Of a DNA stretch of 64,000 nt, positions 31,156 to 42,560 are shown piece after piece; position 1 is the stretch's first letter, and each line of letters starts with the position of its first letter. The stretch covers positions 131,184,266 to 131,248,265 of the forward strand of contig NC_089491.1 in NCBI RefSeq assembly GCF_036850765.1, read 5' to 3'. Origin of the DNA: Saccopteryx bilineata (taxonomy: Eukaryota; Chordata; Mammalia; Chiroptera; Emballonuridae). The notes below the pieces were generated by a model. It saw only the letters and a program-made list of their open reading frames with translations, searched no databases and was not told the origin of the DNA. Made by a program: the position numbers and the translations under genes.

Positions 31156-31518
31156 ATTTTGTATTTTTACTGAAGTGAGAAGCAGGTAGGCAGAGAGACA
31201 GACTCCCTCATATGCCCGACTGGGATCCACCTGCAAACCCACTAGGGAGCAAAGCTCTACCCATCTGGGGCATTGTTCCCTTGCAACCAGAACCATTCTA
31301 GTGCCTGAGGTGGAGGCCATAGAGCCATCCTCAGCACCCCGGGCCAACTTTGCTCCAATGAAGCCTTGGCTGCAGGAGAGGAAGAGAGAGATAGAGAGAA
31401 AAGAGAGGGGGAAGGGTGGAGAAGCAGATGGGTGCTTCTGTGTGCCCTGGCCGGGAATCGAACCCAGGACATCCACACGCCAGGCTGATTCTCTACCTCT
31501 GAGGCAAACGGCCAGGGC
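31156..31518 (-). mobile_element. Rhin-1-like SINE, older copy (right arm of inverted pair)
   Basis: Same family in reverse: GGGATCCACCTGCAAACCCA, CTTTGCTCCAATGAAGCC, complement of the B box at about 31455-31465, ending GGCCAGGGC. Near-perfect duplications TAGTATTTTT (31146-31155) and TAGTATTTCT (31519-31528). Only 48 bases separate it from the copy on its left. Confidence 0.92.
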
Positions 31519-31528
31519 TAGTATTTCT

Positions 31529-33185
31529 TTTCCATTATTATTATCATTTGTCTTGGAGGCATTCCTATATTTCCCATTAGCTTTTTATTTTCTGAAGTTT
31601 TTAAGAAAACCTGGGCAAAGAAATTCTATCCAAAAGAATAGCTGTAGGTAAACCCAGCTCCCTTTCATGAATGTCTCCTAGGAACTTCACATATTGTGAA
31701 ATTCTTAGAATCAGCATGTTAGCCCGCCAGCGGCTCTGAAAATGGAAAGACAAAATTCATGTGGGTTCAGGAAGAATTCAATATTTCATGGATCATTGAA
31801 GTGTTTAATTTACTGAGCTTCTCCATCAAGAAAGATGGAGGAACTATCCTAGTTAGTCTAGTGGAGGGCTGATTTATCACCAGATCTAAGGCTCCATTGC
31901 TCAGCAGTATCTGGAGATTGTTCTTTTGTGCTCTGAGACTTTGGCCCTAGAACCAGATATGTTTTGGAAAGAGCAACGCTGTGGGAAGGAACAGAGGCAG
32001 AAGAAATTTAAACTTAAATTTCTTCCTGCTGAGTACCACACAGAAGCCAGGCCTCACAGGATTGAGGTTTTGGAAAGAGGGTCTTTTGAATTGTTGGGTT
32101 TTCTCTCCTCAAGCCCCTATTCTTTCCTTACAGTCTCTTTCTAAGGACTGCAGACTATTGTCCAAGGCCCCTCCCTCTGGAATCTTCGCTTTACCACAGG
32201 GGAAATGTTTACCCCATTGATCCTTTCTCATACCTTGTCAACTCTAGCAACTTGGTGCCAGTGGAGGTTCTCACTGCTCAGGCATTTTGGCTTCAGAGAT
32301 GAATGGGATGAGGTGAGCTCCAATCCTGTTAATGAAGGCTCCAATGCCAATCCTCCCTTTAGTGAGAGTTGCTACCGATTTCCTCCCTAGTTTGCTTAAG
32401 AAGAAAAAGAACATTGACAATATGTTTCTAGAGGTAGACCAACATAGCTAACAGAGGTATAGAGAAATTATATGCTAATTACTTCTATGTGTATTTATGT
32501 GTCCAAGGAAACTTAAAATGGGAAAGAAATGAAAACATTATGAAAATGATGCTTGTAAGTTTAGTTGTGGATGTGTGTTTAAAGTGTATTTCTCAAAATT
32601 ACTGAAATGGTCAAAACAATGGTGTAAACAGACAAAAAAATAAATGTATAGATAAATATAACAGGGAATTCCAGCAAAACCCTGCAAACCCAGGGGCTCC
32701 TGGGCAAACATTAATAATTGCTCACCAAAGTAAAATCAAATCTGTAAAAAAGTTGAGAGAGATAAAAACTAGAAAGGATTGCTGGTGAGCATGCAAATGT
32801 TCTATGAAGACAGGACAAGCACACTCAAATTTCCAAGTTTTCAAGATATAAGAAGATAGATGGAAATTGGACTTCCCCAAGAATGTCTCCACAAAAAAAA
32901 AAAAAAAAAAAAAGCTGCTGTCTGAACAGGACACCTTTTATCTGAGAACCTGCAGCCCTCCCATGCAAGCAATGAATGGTAACATCTGGCGTGGTGAACA
33001 TATATGTGTATCATTCACCAGAGTGGGTACATGTTTAGATTGGAATTCTGCATCACCTGTAATTTATGGCAACTCTTCTCAAGTTGGGGGCAACTCCCTT
33101 TTCCCATAATGTTTGTAGTTCTCCCATTGGCAGAATCTCCAGGAAGACCAGTGATCTTTGAGATCAATCTTAATTTGTGTATGAT
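31529..33185. other. No gene seen
   Basis: Unassigned sequence. A run of about 21 A at 32892-32912 follows no SINE that I can recognise. Frames at 31926-32220 have no recognisable domain. Confidence 0.4.
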
Positions 33186-33640
33186 GTCACAGCTGATATT
33201 ACTGTTACTGGTGAAGCAACGAAAACTTGATTCTTGTCTCGCTTGAGACAAAGAATTCAATCAAGAGAAAAAGTATACAGCAAGCAAAGAAAAAAAGGGG
33301 TTGTTGGCCATGCAGGAATATACTCAGGAAGGCCGGAGCAGGCAACTCACTCGTGAGAATGAATGCCCTGATTAGTTATAGGATTTAGGTATTAATGGGC
33401 TTTATTCCTAGACTTTACCATTACCATTTCCCCCCCTTTTCCAGCTTCTTAGTCTCGTTTCTCTATCTTCATTGTATTGCCATGTGGCTGATACCATATC
33501 AGGGAACTGGAGACCATCAGTCTGGGTGTTGTGAGGTGAATCCTGCATACCAGCAATGCATGGGGGGCAATTCATCCTTCCGCCTCCTTTGCCTGTCCCG
33601 ACTCATGTCTAACTAACTACCTAACCTAAAAGTATTAGTG
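33186..33640 (-). repeat. Possible ERV/LTR fragment
   Basis: CTTGATTCTTGTCTCGCTTG, AGACAAAGAATTCAATCAAG and a later ACCATATCAGGGAACTGGAG block look like retroviral LTR or 3' internal sequence. No viral open frame is visible. Low confidence; a class assignment is not possible by eye. Confidence 0.35.
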
Positions 33641-34677
33641 AGTAGTTTGCATATTAACTACACTTTTCCTTTGCATATTTGTACCAAGTGCCTCTTTGAC
33701 CCAAAATGCAAATCTATACAAAACAATGTGCAAGTTAACATCATCCGAGTGCTTAAAAATAACGGAAACAGAGAACAGGAACACTGGTTCTAGCCAGTGG
33801 AAAAGCTTTGAAGTCGGTACTGATTTTTTTGCCTGAGAGTCACTCAGTGTGTTTTTATCAAATGGGGTGAAGTTAGTTTAATAATATGTGGTTAAAAAAA
33901 CATACAAATTTCTAACCTTTTCTTTCTTTGGTGAGAAGATTTGTCAAATGTTTCCCAAATATACTTCTTCTCTTAAAAGATGCAGCAGTGACACTAAACA
34001 GACAGAAATTGTTGCATAATTAATGCGTAGCAGGTGGGTCTAGCAATTTCAGTGTGGAATCTCTGCTCTGAATAATCCTTAGCTGCCTTGCCCTGTCCTA
34101 CTCCCACTGCATCTCCCATCATGCCTGAGAACCACCCCCGGCACTTGCAAATAGCACGGTGGACACAATTTAATTTGCCTTTGAGGGCAACTCTCAAATT
34201 AACTGCAAAAGGGGAAGACAGGTATTCTCAGCTAAATAGCTGTGTATATGTGTGCAAACACACACATATTTGTTTTCTTCAAACCTCATTCTCAAAGCTC
34301 TTTATTATCTGTTCAGTTCAATATACCTTCTTTAATATTCTACATCCCCATCTAGCACCTGCTTGTTCATTTCATTCAATTCTCAGCTAGTCTTTTAGCA
34401 AGTGAAGGCAACCCACTCAAGTGATGTAAAAGGACGTTTCCTTTTTTTTTCTGCCTCTGATCCTTTTACTAACACTAATCACATACCTACCATATGCTCT
34501 CCAAGACACTGGTTCCCATTCTTTTGTTAACTTTTCTTTTGTATCATCCAAGGTCAAGTTTCCTTTGTTCAGTACAGACAATACCACCGGGCAGGAATGG
34601 AAAGATATGGAATGAATATCTGAAAGCAATACTTCCTGATTCCCAGGGCAATGTCTCTGTGCTTGTGCACACCGACA
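33641..34677. other. No gene seen
   Basis: AT-rich, unassigned. Frames at 34088-34390 and 34417-34746 overlap low-complexity sequence and show no domains. Confidence 0.4.
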
Positions 34678-34722
34678 GGGGTGGGGTGGGGTGGGGTGGG
34701 GTGGGGTGGGGGGGTGGGGGGG
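34678..34722. repeat. (GGGGT)n tract, G-quadruplex-prone
   Basis: Eight or more successive runs of at least four G separated by single T on the plus strand, ending in a seven-G run and GGCCC. Confidence 0.9.
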
Positions 34723-34914
34723 CCCTGCCAGAGCATCATCAGTCATCCTGCTTTTCTCAGGTGTGGCGGGTCTTCTTTTCTTGCTAAGTCACATCCTTGA
34801 CTGAAAGGCTACCTGATGTTGGCTCAGTTATGTTTCCAGAAAGTTTTTTTCTTTTCTAGCTCTTCCTAACAGCTTTACTTTTTTTTTTAAGTCGCAAAGA
34901 AAAGATTTGGTTTT

Positions 34915-35040
34915 TCTTTCCTGATAACTAGCTATAACCTTGGGCAACTTATGTAATGTCCTAACCCTCAATTCTCTCCGCTGTTAAAAAAGAGAATTAG
35001 ATTAAATCAATTGTAGGGGTTCTTTCAGCACTGGTGTTCT
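34915..35040 (+). repeat. MIR/MIR3-like fragment
   Basis: CTATAACCTTGGGCAACTTA, TGTCCTAACCCTCAATTCTC and a GTTAAAAAAGAGAATTAGAT block. Confidence 0.6.
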
Positions 35041-35129
35041 CTGAGTCAGGGGTTAAAATGGTTCAGGGGGGAGATCTGGGCTGCTCCAGAGCAGGTCTGC
35101 ACTAGATAGTATAATAAGAAAATGCCCGC

Positions 35130-35365
35130 TCAAAACACGGACCACTTATTGAGCACCGACTATATGTTGAGCGCTCTATTAGTTCTTTACACACACAACG
35201 TTTCATTTAATTACTATAGCAATTCAGGAGGTAGACATTATTGTTACCAAACCTATTTTATAGATGAAGGTACCAAGACACAGAAAGGTTAAGTAGCTCT
35301 TTTGAGATCGTAGGGTAGTTAGCATAGCTGGAGTGTGGCCGCCAAACACAAGTTTTCAACAATTC
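35130..35365 (-). repeat. MIR
   Basis: Complement order: TTATTGAGCACCGACTATAT, TTTCATTTAATTACTATAGC, TTATAGATGAAGGTACCAAG, CACAGAAAGGTTAAGTAG. Confidence 0.8.
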
Positions 35366-35489
35366 TGTAGCTATTCTACATTCCAATTCACTGTTTAGCA
35401 TGGCCTGCCAGTCTCCAAAAGTCAGTTCACAGGCTTTCATATTACTGTCAGGGGGTCTGGGATTCTCTTTTGTCTCTGTTGTTTGCTGG

Positions 35490-35620
35490 GTCATCAGCCA
35501 AATCGTGTAACCTCTTTGAGCTTCAGTTTTCTTGTTTGTAAATGAAGAAAATAATACCTATCTCATGATACTATGTGGAAAATGAAAAGATACAAGATGT
35601 ATTTCAGCAATTACCTGATT
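35490..35620 (+). repeat. MIR
   Basis: CAAATCGTGTAACCTCTTTG, AGCTTCAGTTTTCTTGTTTG and AATAATACCTATCTCATG blocks. Confidence 0.75.
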
Positions 35621-35829
35621 CTCTATCCTGTTCTCTCTGGAGTGGCCATCACTTGAGCACTACCTGCAGGCTTGACCTCAGCCTTCAGAACCAATTCTTT
35701 CTCTGTGGGAAGGGCTTCAAAGACCTCTAGTTCAATGTCGAGGGGAATTCAACATCAACCATGGTTCCTGCTGGTCCTGATGGTCCAGCTGTGACAAATG
35801 GGCCTCTACCCTAAATGCAACACAGTAGA

Positions 35830-36060
35830 GTGGTTAAGATGGGCCCTGGTATCATACTGTCTGTATTTTAATCTTAGCTCTGCTCTTCAGTGAGCTTGGG
35901 TAAGTTACCTCACCTTTCTGTGACTCAGTTTTCTCACCTGTAAAATGAGGAGACATAATAGCAGCTATTTCAGAGAGTTACTGTAAAGATCCAAATTTAA
36001 AAATATAATGAACATATAACAGTGCCTAGCAGATAGTGTTTGCTATTATTATAGAACTTA
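35830..36060 (+). repeat. MIR, nearly full length
   Basis: GTAGAGTGGTTAAGATGGGC head, GCTTGGGTAAGTTACCTCAC, CTCAGTTTTCTCACCTGTAA, AATAGCAGCTATTTCAGAG and CAGTGCCTAGCAGATAGTG. Confidence 0.85.
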
Positions 36061-36894
36061 AGTAACTTATACTTTATATCACTACATATAAATGACACCA
36101 ATTACATACTTAAATTATCATTAACACTAGTTAGGTCCCTGCTTGGTTGCTTTAGGTCCTACCCACATACCTTGCCCAGGCTCTCTGGGGCCATAGCCCT
36201 CATTGCGGTCATGCACTGGGTGCAACTCCTGCACTGAACCCTTTCCCTGAATTGGGTCTTGCGATCTGCTGAGGACATCTTTGATGTTGACTGTCCTCCA
36301 CATCTCTGAATAGTGTTTGCTCTGGTGTTCTTCAAGAAGGTGCCCTGGTGGTATATGTGATTCCTTGGTGGTGCATGCCACTTGCTTTGATCCCTTGTTG
36401 CTGTCACATGTTCCTTTGAGCCTGTTTTTTGTCCACTGCTGTACCTTTCCCACTGCTTATACCTTGGACTTCCTGATGGTCCTGAGACAGACAGTGTGTG
36501 TGTTCAGAAGTTACCATGTCTGCTTGACATAACCTTACAAAATAACTTTGCAAAGCCTCGTACATATAAAATGGGTGTGAATCTCAGTACACAACTCAGG
36601 TAGGTAAGAGATATTATATTTCTCTAGTAATTTTTCTTGGGGGTTAACAGTTTTATTGAGATATAGTTCACATACTATATAATTCACCATTTAAAATACA
36701 AAATTTAATGGATTTTTGGGGGTACATGCACAGAATTGTACAAGTGTCACAATTTTTGAACATTTTCATCATATACATACCCCCTGGCCAAAACAAACAA
36801 ACAAACAGAACCCTGCTCTTCAGTAGTCATCCCTTATTTTCCCTAGCAACTATGAATCACTTTTTGTCTATAGACTTGTCTATTTTGGACATTT

Positions 36895-37234
36895 TTAAAA
36901 TTTTATTTATTTATTTTTTTACAGGGACAGAGAGAGTCAGAGAGAGGGATAGATAGGGACAGACAGGAACAGAGAGAGACAAGAAGCATCAATCATCAGC
37001 CCTTCGTTGGGACACCCTAGTTGTTCATTGACTGCCTTCTCATATGTGCCCTGACCGCGGACCTTCAGCAGACCGAGTAATCCCCTGCTCAAGCCAACGA
37101 CCCTGGGTCCAAGCTGGTGAGCTTTTCACTCAAGCCAGATGAGCCCACGCTAAAGCTGGCGACCTCGAGGTCTCAAACCTGGGTCCTCCGCATCCCAGTC
37201 TGATGCTCCATCCATTGCGCCACTGCCTGATCAG
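36895..37234 (-). mobile_element. tRNA-derived SINE, second type
   Basis: Same type as 15670-15975, better preserved: minus-strand head CTGATCAGGCAGTGGCGCAA, boxes GTGGCGCAATGGATGGAGC-like and GGTTTGAGACC, a middle of 'gctcaagc' phrases, and a CTCTCTGACTCTCTCTGTCC end with an A/T-rich tail. Duplications TATTTTGGACATTT (36881-36894) and TATTTCGGACATTT (37235-37248). Confidence 0.92.
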
Positions 37235-37399
37235 TATTTCGGACATTTCTTATAACTGGAATCATACAATATGACAATATGTGGCCTTTTGTGACTGACT
37301 TCTCTCATTTAGCATAGTGTTTTTAATGTTCATCCATGTTGTAGCATGTATCAATACTTCATTCTTTATTATTACTAAATAATATTCACAGTTCTCTAC

Positions 37400-37539
37400 T
37401 GAGAGTAGGAGAGAAAAGGGGGAGGAGCAGGAAGCATCAATTTCCATATGTGCCTTGACCAGGCAAGCCCAGGGTTTAGAACTGGTGACCTAAGCATTCC
37501 AGGTCAATGCTTTATCCACTACGCCACCACAGGCCAGGG
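37400..37539 (-). mobile_element. tRNA-derived SINE, short third type
   Basis: Minus-strand head CCTGGCCTGTGGTGGCGTAG, then GTGGATAAAGCATTGACCTG, a B-box region GTTCTAAACCC, GCCTGGTCAAGGCACATATG, and a CTCTC end. Duplications TTCACAGTTCTCTAC (37385-37399) and TTCACAATTCTCTAC (37540-37554). Confidence 0.9.
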
Positions 37540-37560
37540 TTCACAATTCTCTACCCCCAT

Positions 37561-38281
37561 TCCAAAGGGTTAGTAAGAAATGCAACTTGACACTCTTGGG
37601 GCTTCCCATCTGAGGCTGTGTCGAGATTCTAGGTACTCAAGCATAGCTGAGACATCTCTGAGCCCATTAAAGCATTAGTCATCTGTCCACATAGGTTACC
37701 ATTGAGATGACACTGAGTATTCTTTTTTGTGGTCCTTTATGGGTCTCCCCTCTGCCACCATTGTGCCACCTTTGTGCCACCTTTGTCAAGCATGGGAACT
37801 GTCATTACAGCTGGGAAGCCTGGGTCAGTATTCCGCCTCTGGTGCACTGATGGCCAGTCTCTCTGAGGTCCTGCTGTGTCCTCATACTGGCAGGGAATAA
37901 GGCAAGTCACAGAGACACTTCAACTTTGACTCCACCCCCAAGCTACAGGAACTTTTCACTTTAGCTGGGGTGTATTTCTCCCCAGATTTAACAGATCTTC
38001 CTTACAACGCTTAGGCTTTTGAAAGCAAAACTCAGGAATTCCAAACTCAATACTTTCCCTGAGGCAAGGGAGCACAGAATGGGGACCTCCAAGGGGAAAA
38101 ACAAAAGTGGAAAACACAAGTTGACCTAAAAAAGTTATCTTGTGTCTGAGTTTATTCTCTTTGTTCAAATCTCTGTACCAGATAGGCTTATAAAATATTC
38201 AAAATTTCTCAGCCCCGTCACTGTTGACTCTTTCCTGTGCCACTAATCCACCTGCCACTGCCTCCCAACAACAGCTTTTTC
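37561..38281. other. No gene seen
   Basis: Unassigned. A small local repeat CACCTTTGTGCCACCTTTGT lies near 37760-37785. No credible open frame. Confidence 0.4.
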
Positions 38282-38661
38282 TTTTTTCTTTTTTTTTATC
38301 TTCTTTTCTTTTCTTTTTTAAGAGATAGAGACAGGAAAAGAGAGAAAGAGGTGAGAAGTATCAACTTGTAATTACAGCACTTTAGTTGTTCATTGATTGC
38401 TTCTCACATGTGTCTTGACTGGGGTGGGCGGTTCAAGCCATGCCAGTGACCCCTTGCTCAAGCCAGTGACCTGGGGCTCTAGCCAGCGAACTTGGACTTC
38501 AAGCCAGTGACCTTGGGATCATGTCGATGATCCCGTGCACAAGCTAGTGACCCCTTGGTCAAGCTGGTGAGCCTGCACTCAAGCTGGTGACCTCTGAGTT
38601 TTGAACCAGGGACTTCAGTGTTTCAGGTCAACACTTTCTCCACTGCACCACCACCAGACAG
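38282..38661 (-). mobile_element. tRNA-derived SINE, second type, long variant
   Basis: Begins on the plus strand with a T-rich tail, AAGAGATAGAGACAGG, then many 'aagccagtgacc' phrases (more than in the other copies), GAGTTTTGAACCAGGGACTT and CCACCACCAGACAGG. The number of phrases has expanded within the middle section. Confidence 0.85.
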
Positions 38662-39699
38662 GAAAACAGATCATTTTTTAAAACATTATTATGAATATGA
38701 TTTTGATTTCACAGGTCCCCTGAAAGGACTACCAGGACTTTGCAGATGACACTTTGCGAAGATGAAAAGCAGAGGAAATGAAAAGATCCAAAGGAAAAGA
38801 GTGTTCCTGCTTTATGAGTTTTTCTTGTTGCTGCCTAGCACCTTGAGATCTATAGGTACCCTGACCTGTCCTAGCACCTGCCGGCTCTCCTCCTCGTATG
38901 TCCTGGGCTGACAACATGACAATGTCTTTGGGAGCCCCAGGCACTGTATCATTTGATTGCTGTACTACTGGCCTCTGTAGCAGTGCTAGGAAGGGTGGTG
39001 GTCTAATATTCTTTTTCTTTGCCTTCCAACTTGAAAAATTTACTAATGAAAATACTGGTATAACCTAATAAAATATCCAAATTGCCGAATAAACCATGTA
39101 GAAATAGAACTGACCAGAAATGTATACTCTTTTCCTTGTAGTTTTGAAAGCATCTGTCCCTTAAAGAGACTGTACTGATTCCTTTGACCATTTGCCTACA
39201 TACTTGATTTGCCCTGGCTTGTAATTGAAGAGTTTGGAAAAAGAATCCCTAGCTTTCTCTGCTGTCTGTAAGAATAGCCTGAAGGATGGTCTTTCCTTAG
39301 CACCACCATGTGTAAATGGATCAGGAAGCTTTGAACTTAGTCTATTGGGTTCCCTTCCAAACTTCTGAGGGCTTGTTGTATATAAAAACATGACACTTGG
39401 CAACTTGTATCAAGAGCCTAATCCCTGTGTTACCATAAGTAGGTTAAAGAAGAGTATGTGGTAAGCAAAAATATTTACCTGTTGATAGAGAATAATTAAT
39501 AGGATTAAGTACACTTGGTTGTTTCTGAGTCAGGTATCCTATAATAAATGTTTATTTAAATCTAAAATTTGGTTTTGCTGTTTAAGATTTTAGACAAGAA
39601 AATTATATGTTTTCAGTATCAAAAACTTTGGCAGATCTCTACAAGACCAAGACTGTGTTGCTTTAAAAAAAGATAAATAATTCATCTCTTTATTAAAAA
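38662..39699. other. No gene seen
   Basis: Unassigned AT-rich DNA. Short minus-strand frames at 38729-38944, 39003-39191 and 39161-39403 have no recognisable content. Confidence 0.4.
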
Positions 39700-40950
39700 C
39701 AATACATGTCAAGGGCCTACTCTGTGCCAAACATTGTTCTAGACCTGGGAATGGAGCCGTGAATAATATAGACAGTCTCTGTAGCCATGAAGCTTATCAT
39801 CTAGAAGAGGAGATGAAAAATAACAAGTAAACAACTAAATAAGCAAGATAATTATAGATAATGTCAAGCATGTGAAGGAAATAACACAGTGGGTAGGAAT
39901 AATGAATCACAGGGGAGTAGATGGGGTGGTCAGAGAAGGCCTCCCTAGGGAGGTGATATTTGAACGGAAACCTGAATGATGGCAAGGAGGAAACAATGGG
40001 ACAAATCAGGGAGAAGAGCACTGGAAGCCAAGGAAAGAGCAAGTACAGGCCCTGGCCGGTTGGCTCCGTGGTAGAGCGTCGGCCTGGCGTGCGGAAGTCC
40101 CGAGTTCGATTCCCGGCCAGGGCACACAGGAGAAGCGCCCATCTGCTTCTCCACCCCTCCCCCTCTCCTTCCTCTCTGTCTCTCTCTTCCCCTCCCGCAG
40201 CCGAGGCTCCATTGGAGCAAAGATGGCCCGGGCGCTGGGGATTGCTCCTTGTCCTCTGCCCCAGGTGCTGGGGTGGCTCTGGTCGCGACAGAGCCACGCC
40301 CCGGATGGGCAGAGCATCGCCCCCTGGTGGGCATGCCGGGTGGATCCCGGTCGGGTGCATGCGGGAATCTGTCTGACTGCCTCCCCATTTCCAGCTTCAG
40401 AAAAATACCGGAAAAAAAAAAAAAAAAAGAGCAAGTACAGTACAGAGACGCTGAGGTGGGATACATTTGCTGGTTTTGTGGAATAGAGTGAAGGTGGTAC
40501 AGCTTGAGTATAGTGAGCAAGGGGGAAACGGGTACCGATAGAGGTCAGATCATGCAGGCATCTGGATTTTATTACAAGTAAAATAGAAAAAACTGAAAAG
40601 GTTTAAAATAAGGAGTGGCACGACTTGATGTATGTTTTTGAGTGACCAGTCTAGGTGCTGTATGCGGCGTGGATTGTAGCAGGGCAAGATTTTAGCAGGG
40701 ACAGCAGTTGGTAGGCTATGATAATAATGAGTTGCCTGGATGGCAGAAATGGAGAAAAGAAGATGGATTAAAAGATATAGTTTAGAGGTAGAGTCAAAAG
40801 GAAGGCATCAAAAATATACCCATTCCCCTTTTATTTTTCTTTTTGCTTGAGCTACAGGGTAGATGGTGAGGTCAGAAACTGAGATGTGTATTACAGACAG
40901 GAGCAGGTCTGAGAGATGGGTGAGAGGGATTATAAGTGCTCTTTGAAGAT
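39700..40950 (+). repeat. Ancient repeat relic (family of 28383), carrying a SINE
   Basis: CAAGGGCCTACTCTGTGCCA, AACATTGTTCTAGACCTG, AGGTGATATTTGAACGGAAA and GAGTGGCACGACTTGATG follow the block order of the 28383 copy. A Rhin-1-like SINE splits it at 40049-40425. Confidence 0.6.
40049..40425 (+). mobile_element. Rhin-1-like SINE, young copy
   Basis: GGCCCTGGCCGGTTGGCTCC head, TAGAGCGTCGGCCTGGCGTG, intact B box GTTCGATTCCC, full body, A-tail at 40412-40428. Perfect 15-bp duplications AAAGAGCAAGTACAG at 40034-40048 and 40426-40440. Confidence 0.95.
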
Positions 40951-41592
40951 GGAAATAATAATTTTTGTGTTGGATGTTATGTCAGGTAGGACTGCATTCA
41001 GCTGCAAGGAACCAAAAACCTCACAACCTATAATTTAAGTTATCAATCAGTTAACTAATCAATTGATTTGTTTTTCACAGAACAAGGATTTCAAAGATAG
41101 ACTGGCTAGTATGCTAGCTCATGAATGCCTAGGGACATGCTAGCCTCTCCTTGGCCCTCTCCACCGTGTCTTTTATTCTCATCAATAGAATAGGAGTGAT
41201 GCAGCTTCAGGCATAACATCAGCACTCCAGATGGGAGAAGAGGTCAAGCTGAAAGAAGGAAGGGGTAGTGCCTGTCAGGAAAGTGAAACTTTTTCAGAAA
41301 TTTCCAGAAGGCCTCCACTTTGATCTCATTGACAAAAATTAGAGGTGGTCATTGACCATGTCTAGCTGCAAGGGAGGCTGAACTTTTTAGTTGGACACAT
41401 TAGTTTACTGAACAAAAATGTTCCATTTTAATATGAGTAAAGGGTGAATGGATATTATGAAAGCAGGCAACCAGCAGTGTCACCAGGGACTTACTAAGTT
41501 TAAGGTCTTGCTTGAAGATTCAAATGGTAAAGTCAATAAGGTTGGAAAATACAAACCTGAATTCTGATGATAACATTTTGGGAGCCATTAGC
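40951..41592. repeat. Unassigned old interspersed repeat plus unique DNA
   Basis: 40985-41400 starts GGACTGCATTCAGCTGCAAG and contains blocks (GATTTGTTTTTCACAGAACA, GCAGCTTCAGGCATAAC) resembling an old placental repeat also suggested at 25236-25560. Family not assigned. Confidence 0.4.
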
Positions 41593-41600
41593 ATGTAGAG

Positions 41601-41952
41601 CAGGGGTAGTCAACCTTTTTATACCAACCGCCCACTTTTGTATCTCTGTTATTAGTAAAATTTTCTAACCGTCCACCAGTTCCACAATAATGGTGATTTA
41701 TAAAGTAGGGAAGTAACTTTACTTTATAAAATTTATAAAGCAGAGTTACAGCAAGTTAAAGCATATAATAATAATTACTTACCAAGTACTTTATGTCAGA
41801 TTTTCGCTAAGTTTGGCAGAAAAAATCTTTATAAAACAATTTACTATAGTTAAATCTATCTTTTTATTTATACTTTGGGTGCTCTGCTACCGCCTACCAT
41901 GAAAGCTGGAACGCCCACCAGTGGGCGGTAGGGACCAGGTTGACTACCACTG
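41601..41952. mobile_element. hAT-type MITE, 352 bp
   Basis: Terminal inverted repeats: left CAGGGGTAGTCAACCTTTTT, right the complement of CAGTGGTAGTCAACCTGGTC. Perfect 8-bp target duplications ATGTAGAG at 41593-41600 and 41953-41960, as hAT transposases make. CGCCCACTTTTG-type and CGCCCACCAGTGGGCGG sequences form further inverted matches inside the ends. No coding frame, so non-autonomous. Confidence 0.93.
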
Positions 41953-41960
41953 ATGTAGAG

Positions 41961-42560
41961 TATATTTAAAGCCAAGAGGGCAGATGAGATTAACTAGGGT
42001 TAGAGTTGGAAATTTGTCATTTTTGTATTTATTGTATTTATTTATTCTGCTATAACTAATTTTATTCAACAAACTTTTAATATACGCTCTCTGTGTGTCA
42101 GAAATTGTTTCAGACCCTTACTTAGGGCAGAAAGATGAAAATGTTTCTCCTGCTTTCAAAAAGCTTAGACATAGAACAAAAGAAAAATCAACTTTATTAG
42201 ATAATTTACTACAACATATATTAAAAATTAATTTATATAAATATATAGCAGTACATCTGAATTATGACAGTAACCTCACTGAAGAGTCACTTTTTAAAAT
42301 AAGAATTTAAGTAATTTACCATGAGTATTTTGAGATTAATTTATTTATATATATTTGCATATTTTAAATTGGAAATGCATTAAGAAAACCCCAAGTTTTT
42401 GAATATGCTAACAGTACATTTGCTGTTAAAATTAACATAATGTATTATGGAATCGTAAATCAACTTTGCAATTTTTAATGAGAAAGATCAAGGAATTATT
42501 TGTCAGAGGACACTAGTTTAGAATGGGGCTAAATGATAATTTATTGACTTGATTACTACC
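41961..42560. other. No gene seen
   Basis: Very AT-rich. A frame at 42095-42310 has no recognisable domain; its left part (AATATACGCTCTCTGTGTGT) looks like another fragment of an old repeat. Confidence 0.4.

Larger units (their letters stand above)
36630..37560 (-). repeat. Old L1 3' region interrupted by two SINEs
   Basis: Segments 36630-36894 and 37249-37399 read as the complement of an old L1 3' end: CAGTTTTATTGAGATATAGT, AATTCACCATTTAAAATACA, then after the SINE GGAATCATACAATATGAC, TTTAGCATAGTGTTTTTAAT and CATCCATGTTGTAGCATG. Confidence 0.85.

Noticed and set aside
32892..32912. A-run as the tail of a processed pseudogene
   Set aside because: I could find no coding or SINE sequence upstream and no flanking duplication.
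33186..33640. Retroviral gene remnant
   Set aside because: Only LTR-like phrases are visible; no gag, pol or env motif can be read, so it is listed only as a low-confidence LTR fragment.
36127..36453. 108-codon minus-strand frame without obvious repeats
   Set aside because: No domain, no homologue I recognise, and an overlapping frame on the same strand of similar length; not enough to call a gene. A protein search would decide.
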